Assembly: GCA_934230325.1 (NCBI GenBank)
Contig: CAKQEP010000001.1
Location: forward strand, 156,093-220,092
Direction: 5' to 3'
Source of the DNA: an uncultured Clostridia bacterium
Lineage (GTDB): Bacteria > Bacillota > Clostridia > Christensenellales > CAG-314
DNA: 64,000 nt
This document shows, piece by piece, positions 51,951-60,300 of this stretch (positions are counted from its first letter, which is position 1; every line of letters begins with the position of its first letter). Below the pieces are notes generated by a model, which was given only the letters and a program-made list of their open reading frames with translations, was not told where the DNA came from and ran no database searches. Position numbers and translations under genes: made by a program.

Positions 51951-52733
51951 TTATTGACGTTGCTGACGGTTTAGATTGTAAATTATGTTCAATCCTTCCA
52001 AAGACAAACCTCTGTCAACGACGTCAAAAAATTTTTGATTGTCAAAAGATAACAGTTGGCTGAGTCCGCCCGTCGCAATAACTTTGCAATCGGGTAGGTT
52101 TGCTTCCGCCCGCAGTTTTTTGACGAGATACTCAACTTGCCCTTCCATACCGTAAATCACGCCGCTTTGTATCGCTTTTGAGGTGCTGTTTGCAAGCGCA
52201 ACGGCAGGACGCGACAACTCGACTTCCGGCAATCGCGCCGCGCTGGACGCAAGACTCTTTATCCCCGTCCTTATACCTATAGTTATGCAACCGCCTAAAA
52301 ATTCGTTTTTGTCGTTGACTACGTTAAAGGTCGTCGCAGTACCGAAATCTATCAGAATGTACGGCGGCTTGTACTTTTTGCTCGCCGCAACGCAGTTTAT
52401 TATTCTGTCGCTACCCAACTCTTTGGGGTTTTCGTACTTAATGTTCAACCCCGTCTTTATGCCCGTGCCGACAACAAGCGGATTTACGTTAAAGTAATAC
52501 TCCAACATGTGCGTTACGGTGTAATTTAGTTGAGGAATAACGCTACTAATAATTCCGCCTTCAAGTTGCGACAAGTCGATATGCTCGGTAAACATAAGTT
52601 GTTTTATTATGCTACCGTGTTCGTCGCCGGTGCGGGACACGTCGGTAGATATGCGCCAACTATATTTGAGTTTGTCGCCTTCAAACAGTCCTATTTTCAT
52701 GTTGGTGTTGCCTATATCTATCGCTATTATCAT
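51951..52733 (-). CDS. coaX: Type III pantothenate kinase
   Basis: 260 aa ASKHA-fold kinase. MIIAIDIGNTNMKIGLFEGD (phosphate 1), ELGSDRIINCVAASK, and ILIDFGTATTFNVVN (phosphate 2), with GGCITIGIRTGIKSL. It phosphorylates pantothenate, the first step of CoA synthesis, using a monovalent cation. Just upstream is an ECF transporter S component, probably for pantothenate. Confidence 0.95.
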   Translation of the reverse strand: MIIAIDIGNTNMKIGLFEGDKLKYSWRISTDVSRTGDEHGSIIKQLMFTEHIDLSQLEGGIISSVIPQLNYTVTHMLEYYFNVNPLVVGTGIKTGLNIKYENPKELGSDRIINCVAASKKYKPPYILIDFGTATTFNVVNDKNEFLGGCITIGIRTGIKSLASSAARLPEVELSRPAVALANSTSKAIQSGVIYGMEGQVEYLVKKLRAEANLPDCKVIATGGLSQLLSFDNQKFFDVVDRGLSLEGLNIIYNLNRQQRQ

Positions 52734-52815
52734 AAGTTTTTTCCGCCTTCGTGTTGCTTTTATTTTTTGATTTTTTGTTTAAAAAAATACTATTTGACTA
52801 ATAACCGCCGCAGAT

Positions 52816-53493
52816 TCAGTCTAAACCGTCTTTGCTTTCCGCGTCGGCAAACTTGCCCTTTTGTTGCCCTTCCTCTTTTGCGGCTCGTTTTAAATTGTTT
52901 CCGTCTATGCCCAACTTTAAACCATGTCTTACTCCCAAAACGACGAGCGGCGAAACAATCGCGCTGATAAGATACTCCGGTATGATATTAGTAAATATTA
53001 CTACTTTGATTATCGCAAACAAACCGGTGTATTCCTGCCCCATAACCTTTTTGCAAATGTTTAAAGCCGTCAAAAACAATACGGTGTTGACCATGTTTCC
53101 GACAACGACAGATACGCTCATAGCGGTGATTTGCGCCTTTTTGCTCTGATTGTTTTTAAAACACTTTAATATCAGCCGATAACAACAAAAAGCCGTTATC
53201 CCGACAAAAATTCTCGGCAACAAGGTTACGAGCGGATTGTTTTGCGGAATTTCTCCAAACAACAAGGCTTTTACCCAACTGGCAAGCCCAAACATAACCC
53301 CCGCCAAAAATCCGAATCTATAATCGTTGAATAGAAAACATAGGGTAAAAGTCACCGCCAAAGTGACCGTCGCCGTCGATATTCCCGACGGTAAAGCAAG
53401 ACTTATCGTCTTGTCAAGCATCATCGCAATAAAGATGAGCGCAAACATAATAGCCATCACGGCTACAAAATAAGATTTTTTGTTGTTAATCAT
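52816..53493 (-). CDS. ECF transporter S component, possibly for pantothenate
   Basis: 225 aa from ATG 53493 (MINNKKSYFVAVMAIMFALI), chosen because GGAGGT lies 5 nt upstream; longer frames run into the promoter region. Five or six hydrophobic helices and the loop GFLAGVMFGLASWVKALLF and PRIFVGITAFCCYRL are typical of S components (PanT/RibU-like). It captures a vitamin and works with a shared ECF energising module that is not in this window. Adjacent coaX suggests pantothenate; riboflavin or another vitamin cannot be excluded. Confidence 0.82.
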   Translation of the reverse strand: MINNKKSYFVAVMAIMFALIFIAMMLDKTISLALPSGISTATVTLAVTFTLCFLFNDYRFGFLAGVMFGLASWVKALLFGEIPQNNPLVTLLPRIFVGITAFCCYRLILKCFKNNQSKKAQITAMSVSVVVGNMVNTVLFLTALNICKKVMGQEYTGLFAIIKVVIFTNIIPEYLISAIVSPLVVLGVRHGLKLGIDGNNLKRAAKEEGQQKGKFADAESKDGLD

Positions 53494-53722
53494 CGTTGAC
53501 CTCCTGCGCGCAACCGTCGCGCGGCGTATAATAAAATATAATATCAAAGTACCGCTCTTTCCGATACGGTCTATTTGATAGTTTAGCACAATTTAGCAAA
53601 TTTGTTAACCGTTTAAACAAAATTTTTGTTCTTTTGCAACGATTTTTGCGTAACACATTTTTTTGAGGCTGCGTAAATTATTATAGGCACAACAACGTGC
53701 AAATATATATACGGAGGTAAAA

Positions 53723-53962
53723 ATGTTTAACAATATGTTCGGCAACGCGGAAGAAGGTCGCGAAGGCTGCTGCGGCGGCGGGTTTAACCTTTGCGGATGC
53801 AACTGCCTGTGGATATTTTTGGTTATTCTGTTTTTGTGTTGCTGCTGCGGCGGAAAAAGCAAAAACTTTAACCTCAACATCAATCCATGTTGCTTGCTGC
53901 TCGCAATAGCGCTACTGTTTTGCTGCGGCGGCATATCATTGAGGTCTTGTCCCAAAGCATAA
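53723..53962 (+). CDS. Cys/Gly-rich small membrane protein, unknown function
   Basis: 79 aa. MFNNMFGNAEEGREGCCGGG, then an NLCGCNCLWIFLVILFLCCC helix, GGKSKNFNLNINPC, and a second helix LLLAIALLFCCGG. Thirteen cysteines in 79 residues. A perfect ACGGAGG lies at ideal spacing, and a terminator follows at 54003, so it is expressed. A reverse-strand frame overlaps it but has no signals. Similar CCGG-rich peptides occur in Clostridia without known role. Confidence 0.75.
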   Translation: MFNNMFGNAEEGREGCCGGGFNLCGCNCLWIFLVILFLCCCCGGKSKNFNLNINPCCLLLAIALLFCCGGISLRSCPKA

Positions 53963-54002
53963 TACATAAGACTCAACGACATAATACCGCAAATCACAAA
54001 TT

Positions 54003-54030
54003 CAGGGGGCTTTGACTGCCCTCTGTTTTT
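54003..54030 (+). terminator. Terminator of Cys-rich peptide gene
   Basis: CAGGGGGC (54003-54010) pairs with GCCCTCTG (54018-54025) around TTTGACT, followed by TTTTTG. Confidence 0.8.
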
Positions 54031-54104
54031 GTTTCGGTTTAATATTTAAACCCCCTATCGCTCCCCGCCCGATAAATTTTTTTGTAAAAAGTATATTTAT
54101 TTTG

Positions 54105-54133
54105 TTGACATAATTTTACTTTTGACTTATAAT
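54105..54133 (+). promoter_or_regulatory. tRNA-Gly promoter
   Basis: TTGACA (54105-54110), 17-bp spacer, TATAAT (54128-54133): perfect consensus, 14 bp before the tRNA. Confidence 0.9.
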
Positions 54134-54147
54134 CATTAAGCAAATTT

Positions 54148-54222
54148 GCGGGAGTGGCTCAGTGGTAGAGCGCTGCCTTGCCAAGGCAGATATCGCGAGT
54201 TCGAATCTCGTCTCTCGCTCCA
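54148..54222 (+). tRNA. tRNA-Gly (GCC)
   Basis: 75 nt cloverleaf with encoded CCA. Acceptor GCGGGAG / CTCTCGC (one G-T), D arm GCTCAGTGGTAGAGC, anticodon stem CTGCC / GGCAG with loop TTGCCAA giving anticodon GCC, and T arm with GTTCGAATC. Complete and functional looking. Confidence 0.97.
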
Positions 54223-54229
54223 ACAAATT

Positions 54230-54269
54230 AACGTACCTTTATTCGACACGACAAAGGTACGTTTTTTTT
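54230..54269 (+). terminator. tRNA-Gly terminator
   Basis: AACGTACCTTT (54230-54240) pairs perfectly with AAAGGTACGTT (54253-54263), followed by a run of T. Confidence 0.9.
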
Positions 54270-54279
54270 AAAAAAAAGA

Positions 54280-54293
54280 TGCGGTTAACCGCA
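54280..54293. promoter_or_regulatory. 14-bp perfect palindrome upstream of GNAT gene
   Basis: TGCGGTTAACCGCA is its own complement. It lies 57 bp upstream of the acetyltransferase start and could be an operator. No clear promoter is seen beside it. Confidence 0.35.
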
Positions 54294-54349
54294 ACGACAT
54301 TCAAACCATTATTAAAACGCGATAAATCGGAATTTGTAAGGATTAAAAA

Positions 54350-54847
54350 ATGAAAACGACAATTCGCAAAGTTAGGAAAGGCGACGAAAACATTTTGGCT
54401 TATATTCAAACCGAAAGTTGGAAAGCCGCGTTTGCGGGTATCATCGACGACGAAACGTTGAAAAAATGTACAAACATTGAAAAAGCAACGGATATGTATT
54501 ATCGGCTTCTTAATGACGACAAAGGAAACGGTTATATTCTTGTTGCGGAAGGAACGCCTCGCTGTATCGCATACTGGGATGCGGCGCGAGATGCGGAATT
54601 TGCAGGAAAGGCTGAATTGATTTGTATCCATAGCCTGCCGGAAAAGTGGCGTAAAGGCTATGGCAGTCAGATGATGAATCGTGTTATTAAAGATATAAAA
54701 GCCGCAGGTTTTTCCGAAGTAGTGTTGTGGGTATTTAAAGATAACACTCGCGCAAAAACTTTTTACGAATCGATGGGATTTACTCTTACCGATTTTTCTA
54801 AACGGTTTATTGATACCGAAGAAGTCCTCTACTCATTAAAATTATAA
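54350..54847 (+). CDS. GNAT family N-acetyltransferase
   Basis: 165 aa. A single GNAT domain: MKTTIRKVRKGDENILAYIQ, TESWKAAFAGIID, beta4 AELICIHSLPEKWRKGYGSQ with the acetyl-CoA loop (KWRKGYGSQMM), and SEVVLWVFKDNTRAKTFYES MGF (split). The substrate is unknown. AAGGA 8 nt before the ATG. Placed between tRNA-Gly and the repeat-rich tRNA-Gln locus, a usual place for acquired genes. Confidence 0.88.
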   Translation: MKTTIRKVRKGDENILAYIQTESWKAAFAGIIDDETLKKCTNIEKATDMYYRLLNDDKGNGYILVAEGTPRCIAYWDAARDAEFAGKAELICIHSLPEKWRKGYGSQMMNRVIKDIKAAGFSEVVLWVFKDNTRAKTFYESMGFTLTDFSKRFIDTEEVLYSLKL

Positions 54848-54859
54848 TAAAATTGTACA

Positions 54860-54900
54860 AACCAAAAAAGACTTGTCAACAAGCAGGTCTTTTTTTGGTT
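54860..54900. terminator. Terminator of GNAT gene
   Basis: AACCAAAAAAGAC (54860-54872) pairs with GTCTTTTTTTGGTT (54887-54900), one extra T; an inner TTG/CAA pairing extends the hairpin. Strong T-runs on both strands. Confidence 0.85.
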
Positions 54901-55023
54901 GCGACTACAAAGCGGAAAAAACGGGAACCCAAAAAGTTGTAAAACTTTTTGGGAAAAGGAGCAGCAAGCGTAAAAGCAAAAAGACCGTCCAAAGGACAGT
55001 CTTTTGCAAAAATCGCTTTGCTG
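54901..55023. other. Hairpin-rich insertion in duplicated tRNA-Gln flank
   Basis: No gene. The segment starts with GCGACTACAAAGCG, close to GTGACTACAAAGCG at 55186-55199 beside tRNA-Gln. It is bounded by CAAAGCG (54908-54914) and CGCTTTG (55014-55020). Inside are two hairpins: CCCAAAAAGTT / AACTTTTTGGG (54928-54953) and GTCC-AAA-GGAC extended by GAC/GTC and AAAA/TTTT (54976-55007). Between them is AAGGAGCAGCAAGCGT (54956-54971), which equals the two ends of the 55052-55090 repeat with 23 nt deleted. It looks like the remains of a small inserted element. Confidence 0.6.
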
Positions 55024-55029
55024 CGACGT

Positions 55030-55050
55030 TGGCAAGGGTAGCAGGATTCG
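55030..55050 (-). pseudogene. tRNA-Gln 3'-end fragment
   Basis: TGGCAAGGGTAGCAGGATTC plus G repeats exactly the last 21 nt of tRNA-Gln (55209-55229), 179 bp away in the same orientation. It includes CCA, the acceptor strand and T-arm up to C56. No 5' half follows; the 33-bp repeat does. Typical of an attachment-site duplicate. Confidence 0.85.
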
Positions 55051-55051
55051 C

Positions 55052-55084
55052 AAGGAGCGAAAGCGACGGAATAGCGAGCGAAGC
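55052..55084 (-). repeat. 33-bp dispersed repeat, copy 2
   Basis: Reverse complement of window positions 5-37 with one mismatch. On the minus strand it ends with GCTCCTT, one extra base, and then the tRNA-Gln 3' fragment from C56. Copy 1 has the same join with tRNA-Leu. Similarity to the internally deleted copy at 54956-54971 extends to 55090. Confidence 0.8.
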
Positions 55085-55145
55085 AAGCGTCACAAATAAG
55101 TTTTGAATACGGCTGTACTAATAAAGTCGGCAAGCAAATAAGGAA

Positions 55146-55185
55146 CAATAAAAAAGGTTTGCTTGTTTGCAAACCTTTTTTATTG
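55146..55185. terminator. tRNA-Gln terminator
   Basis: CAATAAAAAAGGTTTGC (55146-55162) pairs perfectly with GCAAACCTTTTTTATTG (55169-55185), a 17-bp stem with a 6-nt loop and T-runs on both strands. It lies 23 nt past the CCA of tRNA-Gln. Confidence 0.9.
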
Positions 55186-55208
55186 TGACTACAAAGCGTA
55201 GCCGACGC

Positions 55209-55283
55209 TGGCAAGGGTAGCAGGATTCGAACCTACGAATAACAGGGTCAGAGCCTGTTGCCTTACCGCTTGGCGATACCCCT
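55209..55283 (-). tRNA. tRNA-Gln (CTG)
   Basis: 75 nt with encoded CCA. Acceptor AGGGGTA / TACCCTT (one G-T), D arm GCCAAGCGGTAAGGC, anticodon stem ACAGG / CCTGT with loop CTCTGAC giving anticodon CTG, T arm GTAGG-TTCGAAT-CCTGC. The CTG isoacceptor reads only CAG. Its last 21 nt are duplicated at 55030-55050. Confidence 0.95.
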
Positions 55284-55315
55284 ATACCTCGATTGCCGAT
55301 TAAATCAGCGTATAC

Positions 55316-55343
55316 ATTATACTTCTTTTTTGTGTTTTGTCAA
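55316..55343 (-). promoter_or_regulatory. tRNA-Gln promoter
   Basis: Minus strand TTGACA (55338-55343), 16-bp spacer, TATAAT (55316-55321), 32 bp upstream of the tRNA 5' end. Confidence 0.85.
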
Positions 55344-55427
55344 CTTTTTTTGCGCAGTTTTGGCGGTTTTAACCAAAAAATTTGCAAGCAAGCATAGTCC
55401 ATCGTACAAAACGTTTCTCGCTCAGTA

Positions 55428-55943
55428 TCACCACTCGATGATTTTAACTTCGTTTTTGTCGGGCAAAAAAATATTGAGATCTTTTGTAAGGTCGGTATTT
55501 TTTGCAATAACCGTCGGTTTTTGTTTTATGTAAGTACCCGTGCTTTCCGCAAGCAAATTATGTTGCTTATCAAAAATTTTTGCGCTTGCCACAAATCCGC
55601 GAGAAAAATTTTTGTCCACTTGTCCGACGGCAAGCAACTCCGTATCGAGCGGAGTCGGTTTGTGATATTTGACGGTAATACTTCCCGTGACGGCAAGCGT
55701 ATCAGGCTCTGTAAGCCACACGGCTCTGCCTGCTATTTCGTCAAGCATAGCGCATACCACGCCGCCGTGCGTACGCTCGGGATAACTCTGATGTATTTGT
55801 TTTGTTTTAAAAACGCTGATTACCTGCCCTTCTGTCGTTTCGTAAAAAGGCGCAAATAATCCCGCTTTGTTGTCTTTGCCGCAAATCAAACAATCATAAC
55901 TGTTTGTTTGCTTTTTTGCTATTTTAAATATCATTTTTTCCAT
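55428..55943 (-). CDS. PaaI-type hotdog thioesterase family protein
   Basis: 171 aa. NSYDCLICGKDNKAGLFAPF at the N-terminus, then the hotdog motif HGGVVCAMLDEIAGRAVWL and SITVKYHKPTPLDTELLAVG. The HGG...DE pattern is that of acyl-CoA thioesterases of the PaaI group. The Cys pair CxxC near residue 18 is common in one subgroup. Substrate unknown. Weak ribosome site. Confidence 0.85.
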   Translation of the reverse strand: MEKMIFKIAKKQTNSYDCLICGKDNKAGLFAPFYETTEGQVISVFKTKQIHQSYPERTHGGVVCAMLDEIAGRAVWLTEPDTLAVTGSITVKYHKPTPLDTELLAVGQVDKNFSRGFVASAKIFDKQHNLLAESTGTYIKQKPTVIAKNTDLTKDLNIFLPDKNEVKIIEW

Positions 55944-56051
55944 TTTGACTCAATATGTTAAACAAAAAATATTTGCATTTTTGTCGGCAAAACTCTTGTA
56001 CGTATGTTTGTTTTTGCGACAAAATATTTTTTTCTTGTATTAAGGCGAAAC

Positions 56052-56080
56052 GCGTCTTTAAGGTGTTACCTCAAAGACGC
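56052..56080 (-). terminator. rnpB 3' hairpin, probable terminator
   Basis: Minus strand GCGTCTTTGAGGT-AAC-ACCTTAAAGACGC, a strong stem right after the RNase P RNA. The T-run after it is short (GTTTCGCC), so it may be a terminator or processing signal. Confidence 0.55.
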
Positions 56081-56090
56081 GGCAAAACGT

Positions 56091-56415
56091 GAGAGCAGTC
56101 TATAAGCCGAGTTCTGTATTTGACGGCCATCTATCTACGCCTTGCGTCTCCGCAAGGCTCCAGCGACATATCGAGACGTCGGGCAAACGTTTTATCTCAT
56201 TTCTTGCACCGAGCGGGGTTTACATTAACGACGAGTTACCACGCCGTTCGTAGGCTCTTACCCTACGTTTCCACCCTTGCCAAAATTTTGGCGGTTTATT
56301 TCTGTTGCACTTTCCTTAAAGTCGCCTCCACCGGGATTTCTCCGGCGCTCTGCCCTATGGTGCTCGGACTTTCCTCGTTGGGGAGTTGCCCCACCGCGAC
56401 CGTCTGGCTGCCTCG
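56091..56415 (-). ncRNA. rnpB: RNase P RNA
   Basis: About 325 nt. The minus strand carries the conserved core: GAGGAAAGTCCGAGC near the 5' end, AGTGCAACAGAAA, GGGTAAGAGCCTACG, AGATAGATGGCCGTC and ACAGAACTCGGCTTATAGAC at the 3' end. It is the catalytic RNA that trims tRNA 5' leaders. The 5' end is set by the promoter and may be off by a few nt. Confidence 0.95.
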
Positions 56416-56421
56416 ATTATT

Positions 56422-56450
56422 ATTTTATACCACTCTTTTAATTTTGTCAA
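56422..56450 (-). promoter_or_regulatory. rnpB promoter
   Basis: Minus strand TTGACA (56445-56450), 17-bp spacer, TAAAAT (56422-56427), 7 nt before the RNA 5' end. It is back to back with sigK. Confidence 0.85.
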
Positions 56451-56509
56451 CCGTTGGCAACAAGTACAAGCAATGCAAATACAATATACGTATAGGGAGG
56501 GCAACGACA

Positions 56510-57205
56510 ATGTTTTTTAGTGCGATAGCGAGTTTTTTTGCAAAGGTGTTTTGTATGGGCGGATACGTTTCTTCAGGAACGGCGTACCCGCGCCCCCTTT
56601 CCAAAGAAGAAGAAACGGCGTGCTTAATAGCCATGCAAAACGGCGACCAAGAAGCGCGGGAAAAACTAATAAGACACAATATGCGTTTGGTGGCTCACAT
56701 TGCAAAAAAATATTCTCAAAAAAACGATTTTGAGGACGCGATAAGCGTAGGTAGTATAGGTCTGATAAAAGGTTTAAAAACCTATTCCGCCGATAAAGGC
56801 ACGACGCCTGCGACTTATCTCGCGCGCTGTATCGAAAACGAAATTCTAATGATGCTGCGTAGCGACAAACGCTACAAAAATACCGTTTACTTGTCCGATA
56901 CGATGGACAAAGACGACAACGGCAACAATTTTACGCTTTTGGATATTCTTTCCGTCAACGAAGAAAGTATCTTTTTTAAAGCCGAACAAAGCATATTGAG
57001 CAAAAGACTGGACGAAATCCTTAAAAACAATCTTGCCGACAGAGAATATCGAGTAATTGTTTTACGGTACGGTTTAAACGGAAACACGCCGCTGACGCAA
57101 CTGCAAACGGCAGAAAAATTCAATATCAGCAGAAGTTACGTTTCTCGCATAGAAACAAAGGCGTTGAAAAAGTTGCGGGCAGTGCTTAACAAAAACGATT
57201 TTTGA
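56510..57205 (+). CDS. sigK: Sporulation sigma factor SigK
   Basis: 231 aa from ATG 56510, with GGGAGG 8-9 nt upstream; longer frames run through rnpB. The first ~20 residues (MFFSAIASFFAKVFCMGGYV) form the hydrophobic pro-sequence typical of pro-sigma-K, removed by an intramembrane protease late in sporulation. Region 2 (NGDQEAREKLIRHNMRLVAH, DAISVGSIGLIKGLKTY) and region 4 (EKFNISRSYVSRIETKALKK) are intact. It directs late mother-cell transcription. The gene is not split by a skin-like element. It implies a spore-former. Confidence 0.93.
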   Translation: MFFSAIASFFAKVFCMGGYVSSGTAYPRPLSKEEETACLIAMQNGDQEAREKLIRHNMRLVAHIAKKYSQKNDFEDAISVGSIGLIKGLKTYSADKGTTPATYLARCIENEILMMLRSDKRYKNTVYLSDTMDKDDNGNNFTLLDILSVNEESIFFKAEQSILSKRLDEILKNNLADREYRVIVLRYGLNGNTPLTQLQTAEKFNISRSYVSRIETKALKKLRAVLNKNDF

Positions 57206-57261
57206 CAAGATTCAAAGACGATTTTGGTAAGTATCGACAGACGACAAAGCGGCGTCATCAC

Positions 57262-57296
57262 ACAAAAAGCGGAGCGATTTTCGCTCCGCTTTTTGT
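57262..57296. terminator. Bidirectional terminator between sigK and LRR gene
   Basis: ACAAAAAGCGGAGCGA and TCGCTCCGCTTTTTGT form a 16-bp perfect stem with a TTT loop and T-runs on both strands. It serves both convergent genes. Confidence 0.9.
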
Positions 57297-57337
57297 CTTA
57301 GTTTTTGATTGCGTTTTTAAACAAACCTGCGGTTGTT

Positions 57338-60300
57338 TTACGCCGCTTTATAATTCCAAACTATCTTGGCTTTGATTCCGTGTTTCCACCACGGCAGTAT
57401 GCTTTGCATACCGACCATTTTTGCTTTGGGACAATCAGAAGTACCAAGCCACCTAAACAAAACGTCGATTTCTGCGCGGTTTTTAATGTTGACGGTTTGT
57501 TCTGCCGTCCAACCTTCAAACACCCAGTAACCGTTAATTCTGACGCGCTCGGGTATCACTATGCTCGAAACGTTGTTGCATCCCATAAACACGCCGATTG
57601 CCAAAGTCAATTGAACGTCGGACTCCTCTATCGTCACGTTTTGCAACGCTTTGCACTCTTTAAAGGCATAATCACCTATCGAAGCGACGTTGGCGGGGAT
57701 ACAAAAACTTGTAATTCCGCTGTTTTCAAAGGCGTTTTTGTCTATGGTCTGCAATGCGCTTTCTTGTGCAAAATTCACCGCAACAAGGTCGGAACAACCG
57801 TTAAACGCATAACTATTTATTGCTTTAACGGACGCAGGTATCGTGATATTTTCCAAACCGCTATCCCCAAAAGCGTAAGACGGAATTGCCTCGAGAGATT
57901 CGCCAAGTTTTACCGTTTTGAGTGATTCGCAATATCTGAATGCGCTCGCGCCTAATTCCGTCACTCCGTTGCCTATCGTCACCGTTTCGAGTTTAGCGCA
58001 TTTGCTAAACAAATACGTACAAATCACGTCGCAATTGACAGTAGCGGACAGAAGACTGTTGCACTCCGCAAACGCCGAAGTCGATTTAGCCTCAAACACG
58101 ATATTAGCGGGCAAGGTTATATTAACAAGCGCGCTACGATAAAACGCATTTGAGTTCAAAGTCAATTTGTTTTCCGTATCCGCAAAAGTGAACTCGGTGA
58201 GTTTTCCGCAGTTTGCAAAAGCATACTTACCTATACTTTCAACCGTTGTCGGCAGTTTGAAAGAAGTCAATCCACTGCCTTCAAAAGCGCGTTCTTCGAT
58301 TGTTTTTAACGTGCAACCGCTTTCAAATTTTACGGTGGTAAGATTTACGCAGTTTGCAAAGGCGTAAGCGTCGATTTTTTCTAAAGAAGCAGGTATCGTC
58401 ACTTCCGTCAAGTTGCTGTTTCCGTAAAAGGCGTTTTCTCCGAGTTCAGAAATTCCCGAGAAATCAACGGTTGTAGCGTTGCCCGTCGGATATCCCAAAA
58501 GAGTACCCTTTTGGTCAACCAAAGCGCCGCTGGGTGTAGTGCTGAACAACGTGTTGCCTTCCTCAATCACAAACTTAATATCGGAGCAACCGCCAAACGC
58601 TCCCGCGCCGATACTTGTAACGGATTTTGTTATCGTAAAGGACTTGAGATTTTCGCACCCTCTAAACGCTTGCGTGCCTATAGAAGAAAGTATTTTGCTC
58701 TTTATGGTCACGCTGTCGAGATTTTTGCAACCGGAGAATACTCCGACGCCTATTTCGGACACGTACGGCGGCAAAACAATGCTTGTAATTGCCGTGTTTT
58801 GGAAGGCATACTTACCGATTTTTCTTAATGCGTTGGGCAAAGCGATATCTTCCAACGCGTTGCAATTTGCAAACGCATAATCGGGCAAAGTAAGGGTTTT
58901 GTCGCTCACTATTACGGTTTTAAGATTTGTGCAACCCATAAAGATATAGTTGCCCAAAGTCTTTGCGTTGACCAAATCTATTTCTTCCAAACTCTTACAA
59001 CTTTGGAAAGCATACTGACCTATTGACGTACACGTTTGCGGCAACAATACGGTATGCAAATTCGTACAATTCACAAACATACGCATACCCAAAGAAGTCA
59101 TTGTCGTTTTGGACAAATCCAACACTTGCAAGCTTGAACAGCTTTCAAACATAGCGTCGTACAAATACGAAATTTTAGATCCAAACTTGATTTCTTTTAG
59201 ATTTTTGCAAAAAGCAAATGCGCTTCTGCCGAGATGTTGCGCTTTTTCTGCGTTTTCAATTTTGGACAAGTCGAGTTTTTCTAAAGCCGTACCATAAAAG
59301 GCAAAGCCATCGATAGTTTCCAACGTATCGGGGAATCCCTCTTTCAACTCACTGTTGTAGTCGCCGTTTTCATAGTAGTACAGGTTTGTAAGACTTGAAC
59401 AATTGTTGAAAGCCCACCCGCCTATACGCTTAATTTGAGATGAAACAACCACCGTTTTTAAATTTGTGCAACTGTCAAAGCCATTAAAAGGCATCGTAGA
59501 TGCATAACCCGACGTGGCAACGGATAAAAACTGCAAAGATTCAGGCAAATAAACCGTTTCCAACGAAGTACAAGAGCCAAATGCCTTGCCGGAAAGCGAT
59601 TGTCCCATAGAATTTAGATTTTTTAACGGTCTCAAATCAATTTCTTTTAACGCAGTGCAGGTATAAAAGGTCATAGCGTCAAGCATACTGATCGTCGTAT
59701 TTTCTTCAAACGTAACCTTTTGAAGATTGCGGCAAAAAGCAAATGCGTTAGAACCGATTGTAGAGATTTTGCTATGCAAGTTTACGCTTGTCAAACCGGA
59801 AGTATAAAAAGCATTAGTACCTATTGCGATAACCGAAAGTGGTAAATTGCACAGCGCCGAGCCTTCTTCCAAAGTTTCGCCGTTAACTTTTATCTTATCG
59901 AGAGCGGAGCAGTTTTTAAACATAGCGTTGGGTATTTTGGTAAATCCTACCGCATTAGGCAAAGTGACGGTGGTGAGATTATCGCAACCTTCAAACATAG
60001 ATATGCTCAACGTTGCGGTTGCACCGCTTGCGTTCGCTTCGATTTCTAAGGTAGTCGCACCGCAATAAGCATAGGCAAAATTACCGAAATTTATCTTTCT
60101 TGCGGGGATTGTAATTTCCTTAAAGCTGCGGCAGTAGAAAAACGCATATTCCCCTACCGACGTAACGCTTGCGGGAAGTTTAAACAGATTGAGTTTTTCG
60201 CAAACAGCAAAGGCGTATTTGCCTATTGTTTTAAGCGCGGGTGATTCTGCAACTTTAAGGTTGTTGTTTTCGTCATACACGGCAACTATTTTACCGGTAT

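Noticed and set aside
53605..53997. A 130-aa minus-strand frame over the Cys-rich peptide
   Set aside because: The plus-strand frame has a perfect ribosome site and a terminator; the minus frame has neither and is low complexity.
56120..56509. Longer N-terminus for sigK
   Set aside because: It lies within rnpB on the opposite strand; the ATG at 56510 with its ribosome site gives the typical pro-sigma-K.
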